Assembly: GCA_036721855.1 (NCBI GenBank)
Contig: DAIMKF010000006.1
Coordinates: 1-64,000, forward strand
From: JAHDNZ01 sp036721855
GTDB lineage: Bacteria > Bacillota > DTU065
Reading direction: 5' to 3'
DNA length: 64,000 bases
Position numbers and translations under genes: made by a program. Below the pieces are notes generated by a model. The model made no database searches. It was given only the letters and a program-made list of their open reading frames with translations, and was not told the origin of the DNA. This document shows positions 16,103 to 24,884 of the stretch, piece after piece; position 1 is the first letter of the stretch; the number at the start of each line of letters is the position of its first letter.

Positions 16103-17017
16103 CTAAAAATAAACACCTGTAACCAATATGTCGTATCTTATTTCTAATGAAAGTTTGGTTCCACTTGGAATAATAAGTTCTTTACCTTTTACAAAAAATC
16201 CTGTAGCTAAGCTACCTTGATTGAAAATGACTGCTCCATCCACAGAAGGAGTTGCCACAACACCTTGGGTTTTTGAGTTAAATTCTTTGATGGTTCTGTC
16301 GGTCATTCCTACTTTAAGATTAGTTTCGTCGATAGCTTCAAGACCAGTAAAAGATACCTCGATACTACCACCTTTACCAAGGTTACCCGATGGTGAGACA
16401 TTAAGAACTGATCCTCGGCCTTGCCGACCGGCAGGAATAACAACTCTGTCATTCACCTTAACATCCTCAACAACGGTATAGCTTACAACTGCCCCAGCTT
16501 TAGTATTTTCAGAATCTAGAATTGTATCTAATTGGATTTTCACTAAAGTCCCGGCTGGCATTTTTACACTCTCGGTCTTAAAGCTGCCGGAGGGAAAAAT
16601 GTCCTTGCTGATTGTATTAACTCGCGAAAAAATTGTGCCTCTGTTTAATCCGCCATAAAATTGCTGTTCAATTTCATTTAATCGCGTGATAACAGAACTG
16701 CTAGAAAACTTCTGAAATAATGCCCATTCAATAACATTGAGTCTAAGTGCCACCGAACCTTCAGGAAAACTTTCTCCCTTGACATAATTATAAGCGTTAG
16801 ATAAACGAGGAACAAAAGCATCTTCTTTAATTTCACCGAAAATATCTTGTTCAATACGGCTTAATCTAGTAGCAAATGGACCTGTGTCGGATTCACCATA
16901 TAGTAATTTTTCAATTTCTACAAGAGCTTGCTGGGGAGGTGGCATTTCCACAGCTAATGATGTGAAAGGCATGATAAAAAACAATGACATTAATAAGAAA
17001 ACTGTCAATTTCCTCAT
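16103..17017 (-). CDS. Secreted protein with short Arg-Leu/Ile-Glu/Phe-Gly repeats and a beta-rich C-terminal domain
   Basis: I do not recognise a named family for this 304-residue protein. It has a signal peptide cleaved near residue 22. Residues 30-145 contain about five degenerate units of 23-27 residues built as RL..IE..IFG (for example RLSRIEQDIFG, RLNVIEWALF, RLNEIEQQFYG), probably helix pairs. The C-terminal half (150-304) is beta-rich with MPAGTLVKIQLDT, VVIPAGRQGRGSV and LIIPSGTKLSLEI, reminiscent of small barrel domains seen in secreted or pilus-assembly proteins. The last residue is Phe. It lies 15 bases after the next barrel gene and probably is cotranscribed with it. Confidence 0.6.
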   Translation of the reverse strand: MRKLTVFLLMSLFFIMPFTSLAVEMPPPQQALVEIEKLLYGESDTGPFATRLSRIEQDIFGEIKEDAFVPRLSNAYNYVKGESFPEGSVALRLNVIEWALFQKFSSSSVITRLNEIEQQFYGGLNRGTIFSRVNTISKDIFPSGSFKTESVKMPAGTLVKIQLDTILDSENTKAGAVVSYTVVEDVKVNDRVVIPAGRQGRGSVLNVSPSGNLGKGGSIEVSFTGLEAIDETNLKVGMTDRTIKEFNSKTQGVVATPSVDGAVIFNQGSLATGFFVKGKELIIPSGTKLSLEIRYDILVTGVYF

Positions 17018-17032
17018 ATCAAGATCCTCCTT

Positions 17033-18280
17033 TTAAAACTGGATACTAATTTCTGCAGTAGCTAAGTTTTCATCAGCTGTCTTGCCTGTGCTTTTTTCGG
17101 AAGAAGTTACCAAACGATAAGCTAAGTTAATATAAGTACTATTGCTAAAGTCATAACCAAGTTTTAAATTGGCAGTATTACTTTCTTTTTCATTTTCTCG
17201 ATTATAGTATTGATAATCAGCTTCAATACTTGCCTGAAGAATATCAATTTTGATACCTGCAGTTGCACCTTTTGTTGTAGCAAGTCCTTTTTCATTATCC
17301 TTAACTCCACCATAGAGCAAGCCAGCTTTTAATGTTGCCCACTGCCATATAGGAATCCCTACAACCAAAGAAGTTACCTGTGGCACCTCAATTTTTTCTT
17401 TACTAGTTGGAGGTATGGCAAAAGGTGGTTCAGGATTATAGATTTTACTTCCATCTTCGGTTATATAAGAATATAAAGGGCTATCTAAATAAGTAGCTAG
17501 TTCAATTTCGCCTAGTTTTACTGTAAAACCCAATTCAGGAATATTAAACGGTTTACTGCCAAGCCAGCTTTTTCTGGTGTTATAACTAGCCCCTAATTCG
17601 ACAGGACCAACCTTCCATGCAGCTTGAAATCTATAAGGCTGTGTTTGTGAGCTAGACACAGCTCCACCTAAAGATACCTGGCCTAACTGAACTTCACCAG
17701 CAAGCTCATATTTGCCAAGTTGTGACATGTTTATATAATCCAGTCTAAATCTTGCCCAGTCAGCTAGCTCTTCAGTATAACTGGCTACAAATGGTTTAAT
17801 CATTTCTGTGAATGTCTGTGCTAACTCACTATCTGCATTCCATAGACTATATAGTGCGACTTGGTTTTTTTCTTGATATACAGCAAACTGACCAAAATAA
17901 AAACCATAACCAAGATCATTAAGCTCGTTGCGATATTTATAAGTTAACCCCATTAATGTTTGAACAGTTTCGGTAGTTAAATTAGGACAACGTGCTGTAA
18001 TCTCAGGTATTTCATTAATAAGTGCCGGTAGATTAACTACTAGGCGTTCATAGTTGCCATCAAGATTAAAACCTGTGACTCTTTTCCATGCTCTGCCGAC
18101 AAGATTTGCCAGTTCATAAGGACTGGTATTTTCGGCTTTTAAAATCGCACTCGCTTCCTGTGGTTGCAAAAGCCCTGAAACAACTAAGATATTAAGTTCA
18201 TTTTTCTCGTTTTTGGCTAGAACAAGCCCTGAACATATGGTAGCAATAACCAATATAAGGGCGGTAAAATTGTTCTTCAT
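17033..18280 (-). CDS. Putative outer-membrane beta-barrel protein
   Basis: 415 residues with a signal peptide (cut near residue 22), a helical segment to about 190, then alternating hydrophobic/polar strands separated by turns to the end, closing in ATAEISIQF. The terminal aromatic residue and strand pattern fit a barrel assembled by BamA. The middle has LTYKYRNELNDLGYGFYFG, resembling linkers of SLH-bearing outer-membrane proteins, but no SLH domain is visible. Substrate or pore function unknown. Shares a probable transcript with the gene at 16103. Confidence 0.65.
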   Translation of the reverse strand: MKNNFTALILVIATICSGLVLAKNEKNELNILVVSGLLQPQEASAILKAENTSPYELANLVGRAWKRVTGFNLDGNYERLVVNLPALINEIPEITARCPNLTTETVQTLMGLTYKYRNELNDLGYGFYFGQFAVYQEKNQVALYSLWNADSELAQTFTEMIKPFVASYTEELADWARFRLDYINMSQLGKYELAGEVQLGQVSLGGAVSSSQTQPYRFQAAWKVGPVELGASYNTRKSWLGSKPFNIPELGFTVKLGEIELATYLDSPLYSYITEDGSKIYNPEPPFAIPPTSKEKIEVPQVTSLVVGIPIWQWATLKAGLLYGGVKDNEKGLATTKGATAGIKIDILQASIEADYQYYNRENEKESNTANLKLGYDFSNSTYINLAYRLVTSSEKSTGKTADENLATAEISIQF

Positions 18281-18338
18281 AAATATTCCACCCTCTTAAA
18301 CTTAATAATAAAAAGAATAAGGACATTTAAAATTTCTC

Positions 18339-18773
18339 TTAACAGTCAGGATTTTCCTTCTTAGGATAATCATTATTCTCTGTGCTTGCTCTGGCTTTTT
18401 GAATATATCTTTTCACTAAAACTCTTGCTGCATAGTCATCAATTGGACGTTTGGGGAAGCGTAACCCATATGGTAAAATAACCTGCCAACCATACCCATT
18501 CTCTTCAAAATAGAGTTTTCTTGCTTCCAAGGTTGAAAAACTTTCTGGCATCACTACAAACTTGTTTCCCATACCCTTCAATATTTCAATGTACTTTTTA
18601 GAAGTTGTACCGTCACCTATAATGACAGTAAGTTCTCTTTTTTTTATAAGATCTTTTAATTCTTCTTCTAATTCGAGTGCCGGGACAATCTTTTGTAACA
18701 CTACTTTACCCTGACTATCTGTTAAGGCCAGACCGCATTTATCTTTGCCCGGATCTATTCCTAAAAAGTACAT
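18339..18773 (-). CDS. RNase H-fold (RuvC/YqgF-like) nuclease-related protein
   Basis: 144 residues beginning FLGIDPGKDKCGLAL, the first strand and DPG..KCG motif of the RuvC/YqgF RNase H-like fold, followed by VIIGDGTTSKKY and VMPESFSTLEAR (acidic E in the second position), and an IDDYAARVLVKRY C-terminal helix with the third acidic pair. Similar unnamed proteins occur in cyanobacteria and diderm Firmicutes next to envelope genes. Nuclease activity is inferred; it is not the canonical YqgF or RuvC by length or motif details. Confidence 0.65.
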   Translation of the reverse strand: MYFLGIDPGKDKCGLALTDSQGKVVLQKIVPALELEEELKDLIKKRELTVIIGDGTTSKKYIEILKGMGNKFVVMPESFSTLEARKLYFEENGYGWQVILPYGLRFPKRPIDDYAARVLVKRYIQKARASTENNDYPKKENPDC

Positions 18774-18865
18774 TTTTAGCCCACCTCGCTTAAGTTTTTA
18801 TCAAAATGAACTTAAGTATTCATGCCATACTAGGTACCTTTATAATTTGGTTCTTACTCGTTAAA

Positions 18866-18892
18866 AAAAGCGGTGGCACTGCCACCGCTTTT
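18866..18892 (-). terminator. Terminator of the Omp-alpha-like gene
   Basis: AAAAGCGGTGGC and GCCACCGCTTTT form a near-perfect 12-bp stem with a 3-nt loop, with A-run and T-run on either side, so it can work in both directions. It lies 16 bases past the stop at 18908. Confidence 0.88.
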
Positions 18893-18907
18893 CTCTCTCA
18901 GATGTTA

Positions 18908-20014
18908 TTAAATAACAAAACCAACTATTATACCTGCAATACCTGCCAAAAGACCAAGAATAGCAATTGTTCTTGTGCTCTTGAGGTCCTTTTCCATTTT
19001 AATAATCTTATCGTTTTGTTCATCAAGTTTAGTTTGCATGTCGTTAACACGATTGATAGTTACATATTTCTTCTCTAAGTCCTCCTGAACATTAGCTATT
19101 TTGGCATTACTTTCTTCAATTTTTGAATCTGTGTAGGTAATAGCTTTTGATTCAGCAGTTTCGACGTTCTCTAAAAGAGTATTAACCTTTGCATTAACCT
19201 CTTCTAAATCTTTATCAGTTTCGACAACATACATATCAAACAAGGTAAATATATTTTCCGATAGAGCTTTGTTGCTTTCGATTCTTTTCCCTAATAAAGT
19301 TGTCTCCTCATCAAACTTAATATCCAAGTTATTTATCTCGCTTGACAGCCTCTGGTCCATAGCTTTTAACTCGTTACCATTTTCCTCATAAAACAATTCA
19401 AACAACACAAATAAGTTTTCCGAAAGTTTCTTATTACTTTCGATTCTTTTACCTAAGAGAGTTATTTCCTCATCAATCTTAATGTCTGTATCTTCGGCCT
19501 TTCTCTCTAAAGCGGCTAATTTCTCAGCATATTCACCAATTATTGCCTTAACTTCATCTTCTTTTAAACCTACAAGCTCGTGTACTATATGTTTTTCAAT
19601 GATTTTTTCAACTGGTTTTTCAATATACTCTTTTTCGACGATTTTAGTTACTTCAACCGGTTCTTGAACTACTCTATCTACAATTGTCTTTTCAATTATA
19701 GGCTGAACAGGTTGATTAACTGTTACAGGTTGCTGAATTATTCTTTCGACGACGGTTGCCGGTTGTTGTTCTATTCTATCTAAAACTTTGGCCACTAAAA
19801 CAGCTACAGCATACCTATTCATTGGTTCGCTACCATGATAATTACCATCTGGCATACCTGTTATTAAACCTTCGTCAACAAGCTTTGCTACTGCGTCATA
19901 AGCCCAGTGATCTGAAGGAATATCAGGAAATTGAGCAGAGACAACAAAGCTAAAACTCATAATAGTAATTACAACTACTGCCAGAAATTTAGTGACACGC
20001 TTTCTCATATGCAT
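18908..20014 (-). CDS. Omp-alpha-like SLH/coiled-coil outer-membrane tether
   Basis: 368 residues: signal peptide (to about 27), one SLH domain (FPDIPSDHWAYDAVAKLV at 29-46, through about 80), a Pro/Val/Glu-rich linker (85-145), a long coiled coil (150-345) and a C-terminal hydrophobic helix (about 349-368). This is the architecture of Thermotoga Omp-alpha: SLH binds the wall, the rod spans the periplasm, the C-terminal helix anchors in the outer membrane. Unlike OmpM of Negativicutes there is no barrel. Residues 178-261 hold a 54-residue tandem duplication (LLGKRIESNK.LSEN twice). Monocistronic with an SD GGAGG. Role as a membrane-wall tether is inferred from architecture. Confidence 0.8.
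   Translation of the reverse strand: MHMRKRVTKFLAVVVITIMSFSFVVSAQFPDIPSDHWAYDAVAKLVDEGLITGMPDGNYHGSEPMNRYAVAVLVAKVLDRIEQQPATVVERIIQQPVTVNQPVQPIIEKTIVDRVVQEPVEVTKIVEKEYIEKPVEKIIEKHIVHELVGLKEDEVKAIIGEYAEKLAALERKAEDTDIKIDEEITLLGKRIESNKKLSENLFVLFELFYEENGNELKAMDQRLSSEINNLDIKFDEETTLLGKRIESNKALSENIFTLFDMYVVETDKDLEEVNAKVNTLLENVETAESKAITYTDSKIEESNAKIANVQEDLEKKYVTINRVNDMQTKLDEQNDKIIKMEKDLKSTRTIAILGLLAGIAGIIVGFVI
19232..19483 (-). repeat. 162-bp internal tandem duplication in the tether coiled coil
   Basis: The segments at residues 178-207 and 232-261 share IDEE..LLGKRIESNK.LSEN and differ at few positions; GKRIESNK recurs at 188 and 242, a 54-residue period. The underlying DNA is also visibly similar, which suggests a fairly recent duplication that lengthened the rod. 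Confidence 0.8.
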
Positions 20015-20050
20015 TTACCCCCTCCGGTTATGTTAAAAATTTCTAATAAC

Positions 20051-20086
20051 TGAGAACATACATAAAATATCTTAACACTGTTCTCA
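20051..20086 (-). promoter_or_regulatory. Inverted repeat over the probable promoter of the Omp-alpha-like gene
   Basis: TGAGAACA (20051-20058) and TGTTCTCA (20079-20086) are a perfect 8-bp inverted repeat, starts 28 bp apart. On minus, a TTGAGA (-35 like) begins at one arm and a weak TATGTA follows 17 bp later. The arrangement suits a dimeric repressor or activator site about 40-70 bases upstream of the SD. Confidence 0.4.
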
Positions 20087-20250
20087 ACCTCGAACCCAAA
20101 ATGATAATACAACTAGATTATTAGCCACCTAAACTACCTATACAATAGTATTCTTCAGTTCAAAGGGATTTCCTTCCTTTAATCTTGTTTAAATTAAAGA
20201 CGAGGTCATTTTTTACAGAAACAACAATTTCTGCCATGTATGAGTCCCTA

Positions 20251-20277
20251 AATCTAGGAGAGTTAACTCTCCCAGAT
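20251..20277 (-). terminator. Hairpin behind the small secreted protein gene
   Basis: AATCT.GGAGAG and CTCTCC.AGATT pair around TTAA, 32 bases past the stop at 20310; only TTTAG follows on minus, so a weak terminator. Confidence 0.5.
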
Positions 20278-20309
20278 TAGATATTGCAATGAGCTGGTGG
20301 TTTTCTCAG

Positions 20310-20603
20310 TTAGATTCCTTTATAACCAAGTTTGTTAAGTTCCCAAGATACTTCTTTAATAATGTGTTTAACATCATGTCTTAGATCGGGATATTCTCCT
20401 ATAAGTCTACCTAAAATAACTGCAAATTCCATTCGGCTTAAATCTGCAAGTTGTAAAGCTTTTGTATATGTTGGAACTCTAGGCAAGGTGCTAATAATTC
20501 GCAAGACCTGTAAACGATAGTTTTTTTGAATAGGTTGAGCACTCGCAAGAATAGAACAGAAAAATAAAATAATTAGTACAGTACCAACGGATTTAAGACG
20601 CAT
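20310..20603 (-). CDS. Small secreted protein, unknown function
   Basis: 97 residues with a clear signal peptide (cut near residue 22). The mature part contains LSRMEFAVILGRLI and ELNKLGY, which look like the segment that often follows SLH domains in diderm outer-membrane proteins, but no SLH domain precedes it. It may be a small relative or remnant of such a protein. An SD GGGGGG-type run lies before the ATG. Lies between the tether gene and DUF3084. Confidence 0.5.
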   Translation of the reverse strand: MRLKSVGTVLIILFFCSILASAQPIQKNYRLQVLRIISTLPRVPTYTKALQLADLSRMEFAVILGRLIGEYPDLRHDVKHIIKEVSWELNKLGYKGI

Positions 20604-20660
20604 ATTCTTCCCCCCTTTTTATAAGAATTTTATAAAAAAGAGTAAGAACCTTCTAGAGTT

Positions 20661-21884
20661 TTATGGTAACACTTCCACCTCTAGTTCACAGTTAATTGGA
20701 ATTTCAGTGGTGATAACATCTTTGGCGGCGATGGCCTTGATTTTTAGAGTATTATTCTGATTAGTTGCTTTATCAATAGCTGATTGAAGAATCTTCACAG
20801 GTACATCAACTACTTTACCGTTTTCACCGACAATCATTCCTCTTTTGCGAACTGCAATATTAAGATTTGTTAACATATTAGCAATCTCTTCAAAAATTTC
20901 TTGGGAGGTTAAATTGCTATTAATAACTGTCTCAGCTAAAAGGTCACCTTTATTAAAGATCTTTTGTTTGGGAAAGTACTCGAAAAAACAAGCCAATGGT
21001 TCACCCAGTACTGTATTGCCCCAAGCTACAATCCTAAAAACACCTTCTTCATTAGTGCTTGCAAAATTAGCGATATCTTGAATACTATTTAGATCTTCAC
21101 CAATAATTCTTAGTGCCTTAAAACCCTTTTGTGTACTGCGAGCACCTTTTTCAAAGGCTAAAGAATCAGTTAACTCAATAGCTGAGAGGATTTGATTATC
21201 AATCTCCTGAGCAGTTCCGGATACCACTTTATTGTAAATTATTTCCTCAGTCTGATAAAGAATATAGCCTCCATATAATCGCACCAATGATTCTTCGGTA
21301 TATTGTTTAGACTTTGTAGTCTCTTCGATTCTTGCGGTCAGCCTTTGCTCTACTTCTTTTAAAACATCCACTCTTGATTCGGCAATTTCCAATTCTAATG
21401 TCTTTTGGTCTAACGTCTTACTAGCTTCAGATAGCTGTTTTTTTATTGACTCATAGTCTTTATTCAATTGATTTAATTTAGAATCAGTTTCTTTTAGCTC
21501 TTCTATTGCTACAATCCTTTGTGAATCAATATTGGCAAGTTCGTCTTTAGTTTTGGCAATTAAAGATGATAGCTCTGCTAAATCCTTTTCTTTTATTACT
21601 AACTCCTCTTTCTGGTTAGCCAAGGTCGTTTTTAGCTTTTCAAGTCCAAATAAAGCAGTGCGAACTTCAATTGAAATAGCTGAAAGAAAAGCTACTGTGC
21701 CCAGTGTAATTACCATTCCTGTAATAATAGTTATTAAAATAGAGGTGTGCCTTGGTCTTAACCCAAAGAGAGTAAGCCTCTTTTTACCAACTTTAATACC
21801 TAACTTATCGCCTATAAAGGCTATAGTTCCACCAGTGATTGTGAGAACTAATAATAGAAGCACTCCACTTAGAGATAATCCCAA
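20661..21884 (-). CDS. DUF3084 membrane/coiled-coil protein
   Basis: 407 residues. The N-terminus has TITGGTIAFIGDKLG, GKKRLTLFGLRPRHTS and two membrane helices (5-25, 49-70), the signature of DUF3084, known from cyanobacteria and diderm Firmicutes. A coiled coil follows (about 75-195), then a C-terminal alpha/beta domain. Function is unknown; it lies four bases from an LPS-export permease gene and is probably cotranscribed, so an envelope role is a reasonable inference. Start is a TTG after a G-rich SD. Confidence 0.82.
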   Translation of the reverse strand: MGLSLSGVLLLLVLTITGGTIAFIGDKLGIKVGKKRLTLFGLRPRHTSILITIITGMVITLGTVAFLSAISIEVRTALFGLEKLKTTLANQKEELVIKEKDLAELSSLIAKTKDELANIDSQRIVAIEELKETDSKLNQLNKDYESIKKQLSEASKTLDQKTLELEIAESRVDVLKEVEQRLTARIEETTKSKQYTEESLVRLYGGYILYQTEEIIYNKVVSGTAQEIDNQILSAIELTDSLAFEKGARSTQKGFKALRIIGEDLNSIQDIANFASTNEEGVFRIVAWGNTVLGEPLACFFEYFPKQKIFNKGDLLAETVINSNLTSQEIFEEIANMLTNLNIAVRKRGMIVGENGKVVDVPVKILQSAIDKATNQNNTLKIKAIAAKDVITTEIPINCELEVEVLP

Positions 21885-21887
21885 AAC

Positions 21888-22982
21888 TCATCGCCCCCTT
21901 TTTATAGCCAGAAAGAAACTCCAGGTGCCGATAATAATATTCTGAGTCCATGCTGATAAACCTGGCGGCAGGTGACCTCCTTCTCCCAGCACTGAAGATA
22001 GTGTAAGTAGGAGATAGTAAAGAAAAACAATAGCAATACTTAAGCCAAACCCTCTTGCCGAACCCGCTCTGGGAGAAGAGACTGCCAGAGCAGCTCCTAA
22101 TATTGCAAATATCAGACTGGCAAAGGGCACAGATATCTTTTGATGATACTCAATCAGGAGTTTCCTAACTTTCTCGCCTTGCTTTTGCAGTAAATTAATT
22201 TTTCTTTTTATTTCACGAATTCCCATTTGACTGGGACTTTTTTGTATTACCGAAACATCTTGAGGTCGATATTTAATTGCTACCGGCTGGATACTTTTTT
22301 GAAATGTCATCTCCGTAGTTGATGTTTCATTATGAAAAGTAGTTTTACCCTCTTTAAGATACCAAGCCTCATCGCTCCAGATCATTTTCTCAGCTTGAGT
22401 TGTGCTCTCGGGTTTTCCTTCAAAAAAGGTAAAGTAACTGACATTAGAAAAAGTGTTTGTATCCGGATCAAACTCGGCTGCATAGATAAGAGTTTTTAGC
22501 TTGCCAGCTTCATAATCCTCCAAAAGCACATTGTGTTTTATCTTAGGCAGAGGTTTTTGGCTTACCATTTGATTGAAAAGCATTTCATAGCGGAGTATGG
22601 CTGCCGGTGCTAAAATATCGTTTACAAACAAACCTAATAGTGTTATGCAAAGCCCAAATACTAAAATGGGACGTATAGTACGCCAAAAGCCTTGACCGCA
22701 AGCTTGAATAGCAATAATCTCGCTGTTTTGAGACAGTTTGCCTAAAGCTAAAAGCACACCCATCAATGTTGCCATAGGAAGTGCATAGACAAGTATCTGA
22801 GGGAATTTCATCAAAGCTAAGTCTAAAGCTGTAAAAAAAGATGCGCCAACACTAACAGCTACTCGAGCCAAATAGACTAAATCAGCAGCTACAAAGATCC
22901 CCGCAAACGCTACCACACCAAAAATAAAGGGGAAAATCAGCTCACTTATTATATATCTATCTAAAATTGAGTAGTGTTTCAT
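21888..22982 (-). CDS. LptF/LptG-family LPS export permease (copy 1)
   Basis: 364 residues of the YjgP/YjgQ family: N-terminal LDRYIISELIFPFIFGV, three helices, a periplasmic beta-jellyroll region (about 140-250) and three C-terminal helices with PFASLIFAILGAALAVSSPRAG. It pulls LPS from the inner membrane with LptB. It overlaps lptB by 4 bases, so the two are translationally coupled. A second family member lies at 39867. Which is F and which G cannot be settled here. Confidence 0.93.
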   Translation of the reverse strand: MKHYSILDRYIISELIFPFIFGVVAFAGIFVAADLVYLARVAVSVGASFFTALDLALMKFPQILVYALPMATLMGVLLALGKLSQNSEIIAIQACGQGFWRTIRPILVFGLCITLLGLFVNDILAPAAILRYEMLFNQMVSQKPLPKIKHNVLLEDYEAGKLKTLIYAAEFDPDTNTFSNVSYFTFFEGKPESTTQAEKMIWSDEAWYLKEGKTTFHNETSTTEMTFQKSIQPVAIKYRPQDVSVIQKSPSQMGIREIKRKINLLQKQGEKVRKLLIEYHQKISVPFASLIFAILGAALAVSSPRAGSARGFGLSIAIVFLYYLLLTLSSVLGEGGHLPPGLSAWTQNIIIGTWSFFLAIKRGR

Positions 22983-23698
22983 AAAGAAAAGCGCTCCCCT
23001 AAGTAGAGGCGTTTGGCATCGGGATCATTGGCGATAGCTGTTGAACTTCCTGAAACTAAAATGCGGCCTTCATGCATGATATAGGCTCTATCTGTAATCG
23101 AAAGCGTCTCTCTTACATTGTGATCAGTTATTAACACCCCTAACTGTTTTTCTCTTAACATGGCAATAATCTCTTGAATATCTGCAACTGCTATAGGATC
23201 AACACCCGCAAAGGGTTCATCCAAAAGAATAAAAGAAGGATCAGCAGCCAGGGCCCGTGCTATTTCTGTTCTCCTTCTCTCTCCTCCCGATAAACGAAAC
23301 CCTTTTGTTTTTCTGACAATTCCAAGTTTAAATTCTTCGATCAATGCATCTGTCCTGGTTTTTTGTTGTTTGGAATTAAAGCCTCTAGCTTCAAGAATTG
23401 CCATAATATTTTCTTCCACACTGAGTTTGCGAAATACCGAGGGTTCTTGAGGTAAATACCCGATACCATTTAAAGCTCTTTTATACATGGAAAGATGAGT
23501 AATATCTTTTTTATCTAAGAAGATTCGTCCACTATTAACACTTTCAAGCCCGACAATCATATAAAAAGTGGTGGTTTTCCCTGCGCCGTTTGGCCCTAAA
23601 AGTCCAACAACTTCTCCACGGTTAACTTCAATGGAAACATCGTTTACTACCTTGCGCTGACTGTATATTTTCACAAGATCCTCCGCAATAATACTCAA
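22979..23698 (-). CDS. lptB: LPS export ABC transporter ATPase LptB
   Basis: 239 residues with Walker A GPNGAGKTT (about 35-43), Q-loop LPQEPSVFRKLSVEENI, signature LSGGERRR and Walker B FILLDEPFAGVDPIAV. The LPQEPSVFRKL stretch is diagnostic of LptB/YhbG among ABC ATPases. It energises LPS extraction with LptF/G. Start is TTG, seven bases after AAGGAGG, overlapping the upstream gene by four bases. Confidence 0.96.
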   Translation of the reverse strand: MSIIAEDLVKIYSQRKVVNDVSIEVNRGEVVGLLGPNGAGKTTTFYMIVGLESVNSGRIFLDKKDITHLSMYKRALNGIGYLPQEPSVFRKLSVEENIMAILEARGFNSKQQKTRTDALIEEFKLGIVRKTKGFRLSGGERRRTEIARALAADPSFILLDEPFAGVDPIAVADIQEIIAMLREKQLGVLITDHNVRETLSITDRAYIMHEGRILVSGSSTAIANDPDAKRLYLGERFSL

Positions 23699-24825
23699 GA
23701 AACCACCTCCTTTTTGAGAATATCGGCAATTAGAATCGCCATTTTTGTTGATGCACCGGGACTTCCCATTCTTTCTTTGCCAACTGACCCCCTCTTACGA
23801 CATTCCAAGGGGTGGAGTGCCAGATAATCGACTGCTTTGGCTACTTGATTATAATCGGCTTCAACCAAAAAGACAGCCTCACCTAAAAGCTTTTTTTGCT
23901 TTTTAGCAAAATAGGGGGTAAATTGAGTTCCCGGTCCAACAAAAGTCACTACAGGTTTGCCCAGCCCGGCTGCCTGTTCATTGCCGGTTCCGCTAAGACC
24001 TATTATTATTTCAGATTGACTGATAATATCACCAAATAAACCTTGGCCTAGGTAAACTCTTTTTAAACCTTTTTTAAGTACACATGTAGCAAATGGACTT
24101 GTATCTCTCTCCCAATCTATAGTATCTATAAAACTTTCTATATCAAAATCTTGGGTTAAAGCGGTCAAGTAATGATCACGGATTTTAGTTTTTTCAACAA
24201 TCTTTAAGATAGCTTTTAAATTTATAGCTGCATCCTGCCTGCTCCCGGGTAGAATACCAATGGGATTTGGCAAGTTAAACGCGTTCCCTTTTATGTCTAT
24301 GGCATCCATCATAAGATTGCCCAGACAATTGGCTTTGACTCTTCTTTTTCTTAGATCTATTGCTGTAACTTCATCCCTTGGCAATACTACCAGAGCTTTT
24401 TTTCTCATAATAGCTACTTCCAGGTGTGAATGAGGCTTTATATAATTGGATTTGGCCGTAGGAATAAAAACTATCTCTGTCTTTAGATTTTGTGCTACCA
24501 GAAAAAGATTGTAAGTATCGCCTACACAAATAGCAAGGCTAATACCTGTTAAATTTCTCAAAACCTTCTTTTGGTCTGCTATCTGCCTGAAAAGACCGCT
24601 TGCTATATCATCCCTGAGATTTTTCCAGCCCAGGTAGGCAAAACCACCACTTGGAAGCAGTGGTTGAGAATGAATCTTATCAATACCAGCCTGATCATAG
24701 GCCAAACCCAAACCCACTAGAGGAAGTGCTAGTATCTCCTGATCGAGATAGTCTTTTAGTCTTTTAGCCAGCACAGCAGCTAGTGCATCTTCTCCATGTC
24801 CGTTACTGATAATTAGCACCGCCAC
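23695..24825 (-). CDS. LpxB-related glycosyltransferase-fold protein (TIGR03492-like)
   Basis: 376 residues. It opens LIISNGHGEDALAA and contains AICVGDTYNLFLV, FIPTAKSNYI, GILPGSRQDAAINL and GLSGTGNEQAAGLGKPVV, the last two matching the GT-B nucleotide-sugar side of LpxB. This is the cyanobacterial-type lipid-A-disaccharide-synthase-related family, whose substrate is not known. It couples to lptB and follows msbA in the same operon. A separate true LpxB is present, so this paralogue presumably modifies another glycolipid. Confidence 0.78.
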   Translation of the reverse strand: MAVLIISNGHGEDALAAVLAKRLKDYLDQEILALPLVGLGLAYDQAGIDKIHSQPLLPSGGFAYLGWKNLRDDIASGLFRQIADQKKVLRNLTGISLAICVGDTYNLFLVAQNLKTEIVFIPTAKSNYIKPHSHLEVAIMRKKALVVLPRDEVTAIDLRKRRVKANCLGNLMMDAIDIKGNAFNLPNPIGILPGSRQDAAINLKAILKIVEKTKIRDHYLTALTQDFDIESFIDTIDWERDTSPFATCVLKKGLKRVYLGQGLFGDIISQSEIIIGLSGTGNEQAAGLGKPVVTFVGPGTQFTPYFAKKQKKLLGEAVFLVEADYNQVAKAVDYLALHPLECRKRGSVGKERMGSPGASTKMAILIADILKKEVVS

Positions 24826-24884
24826 AGCTTCCCCTCCTAACTAATTCTCTTTATTAAACGAATAGACCTTTGGCAATTGTTGGC

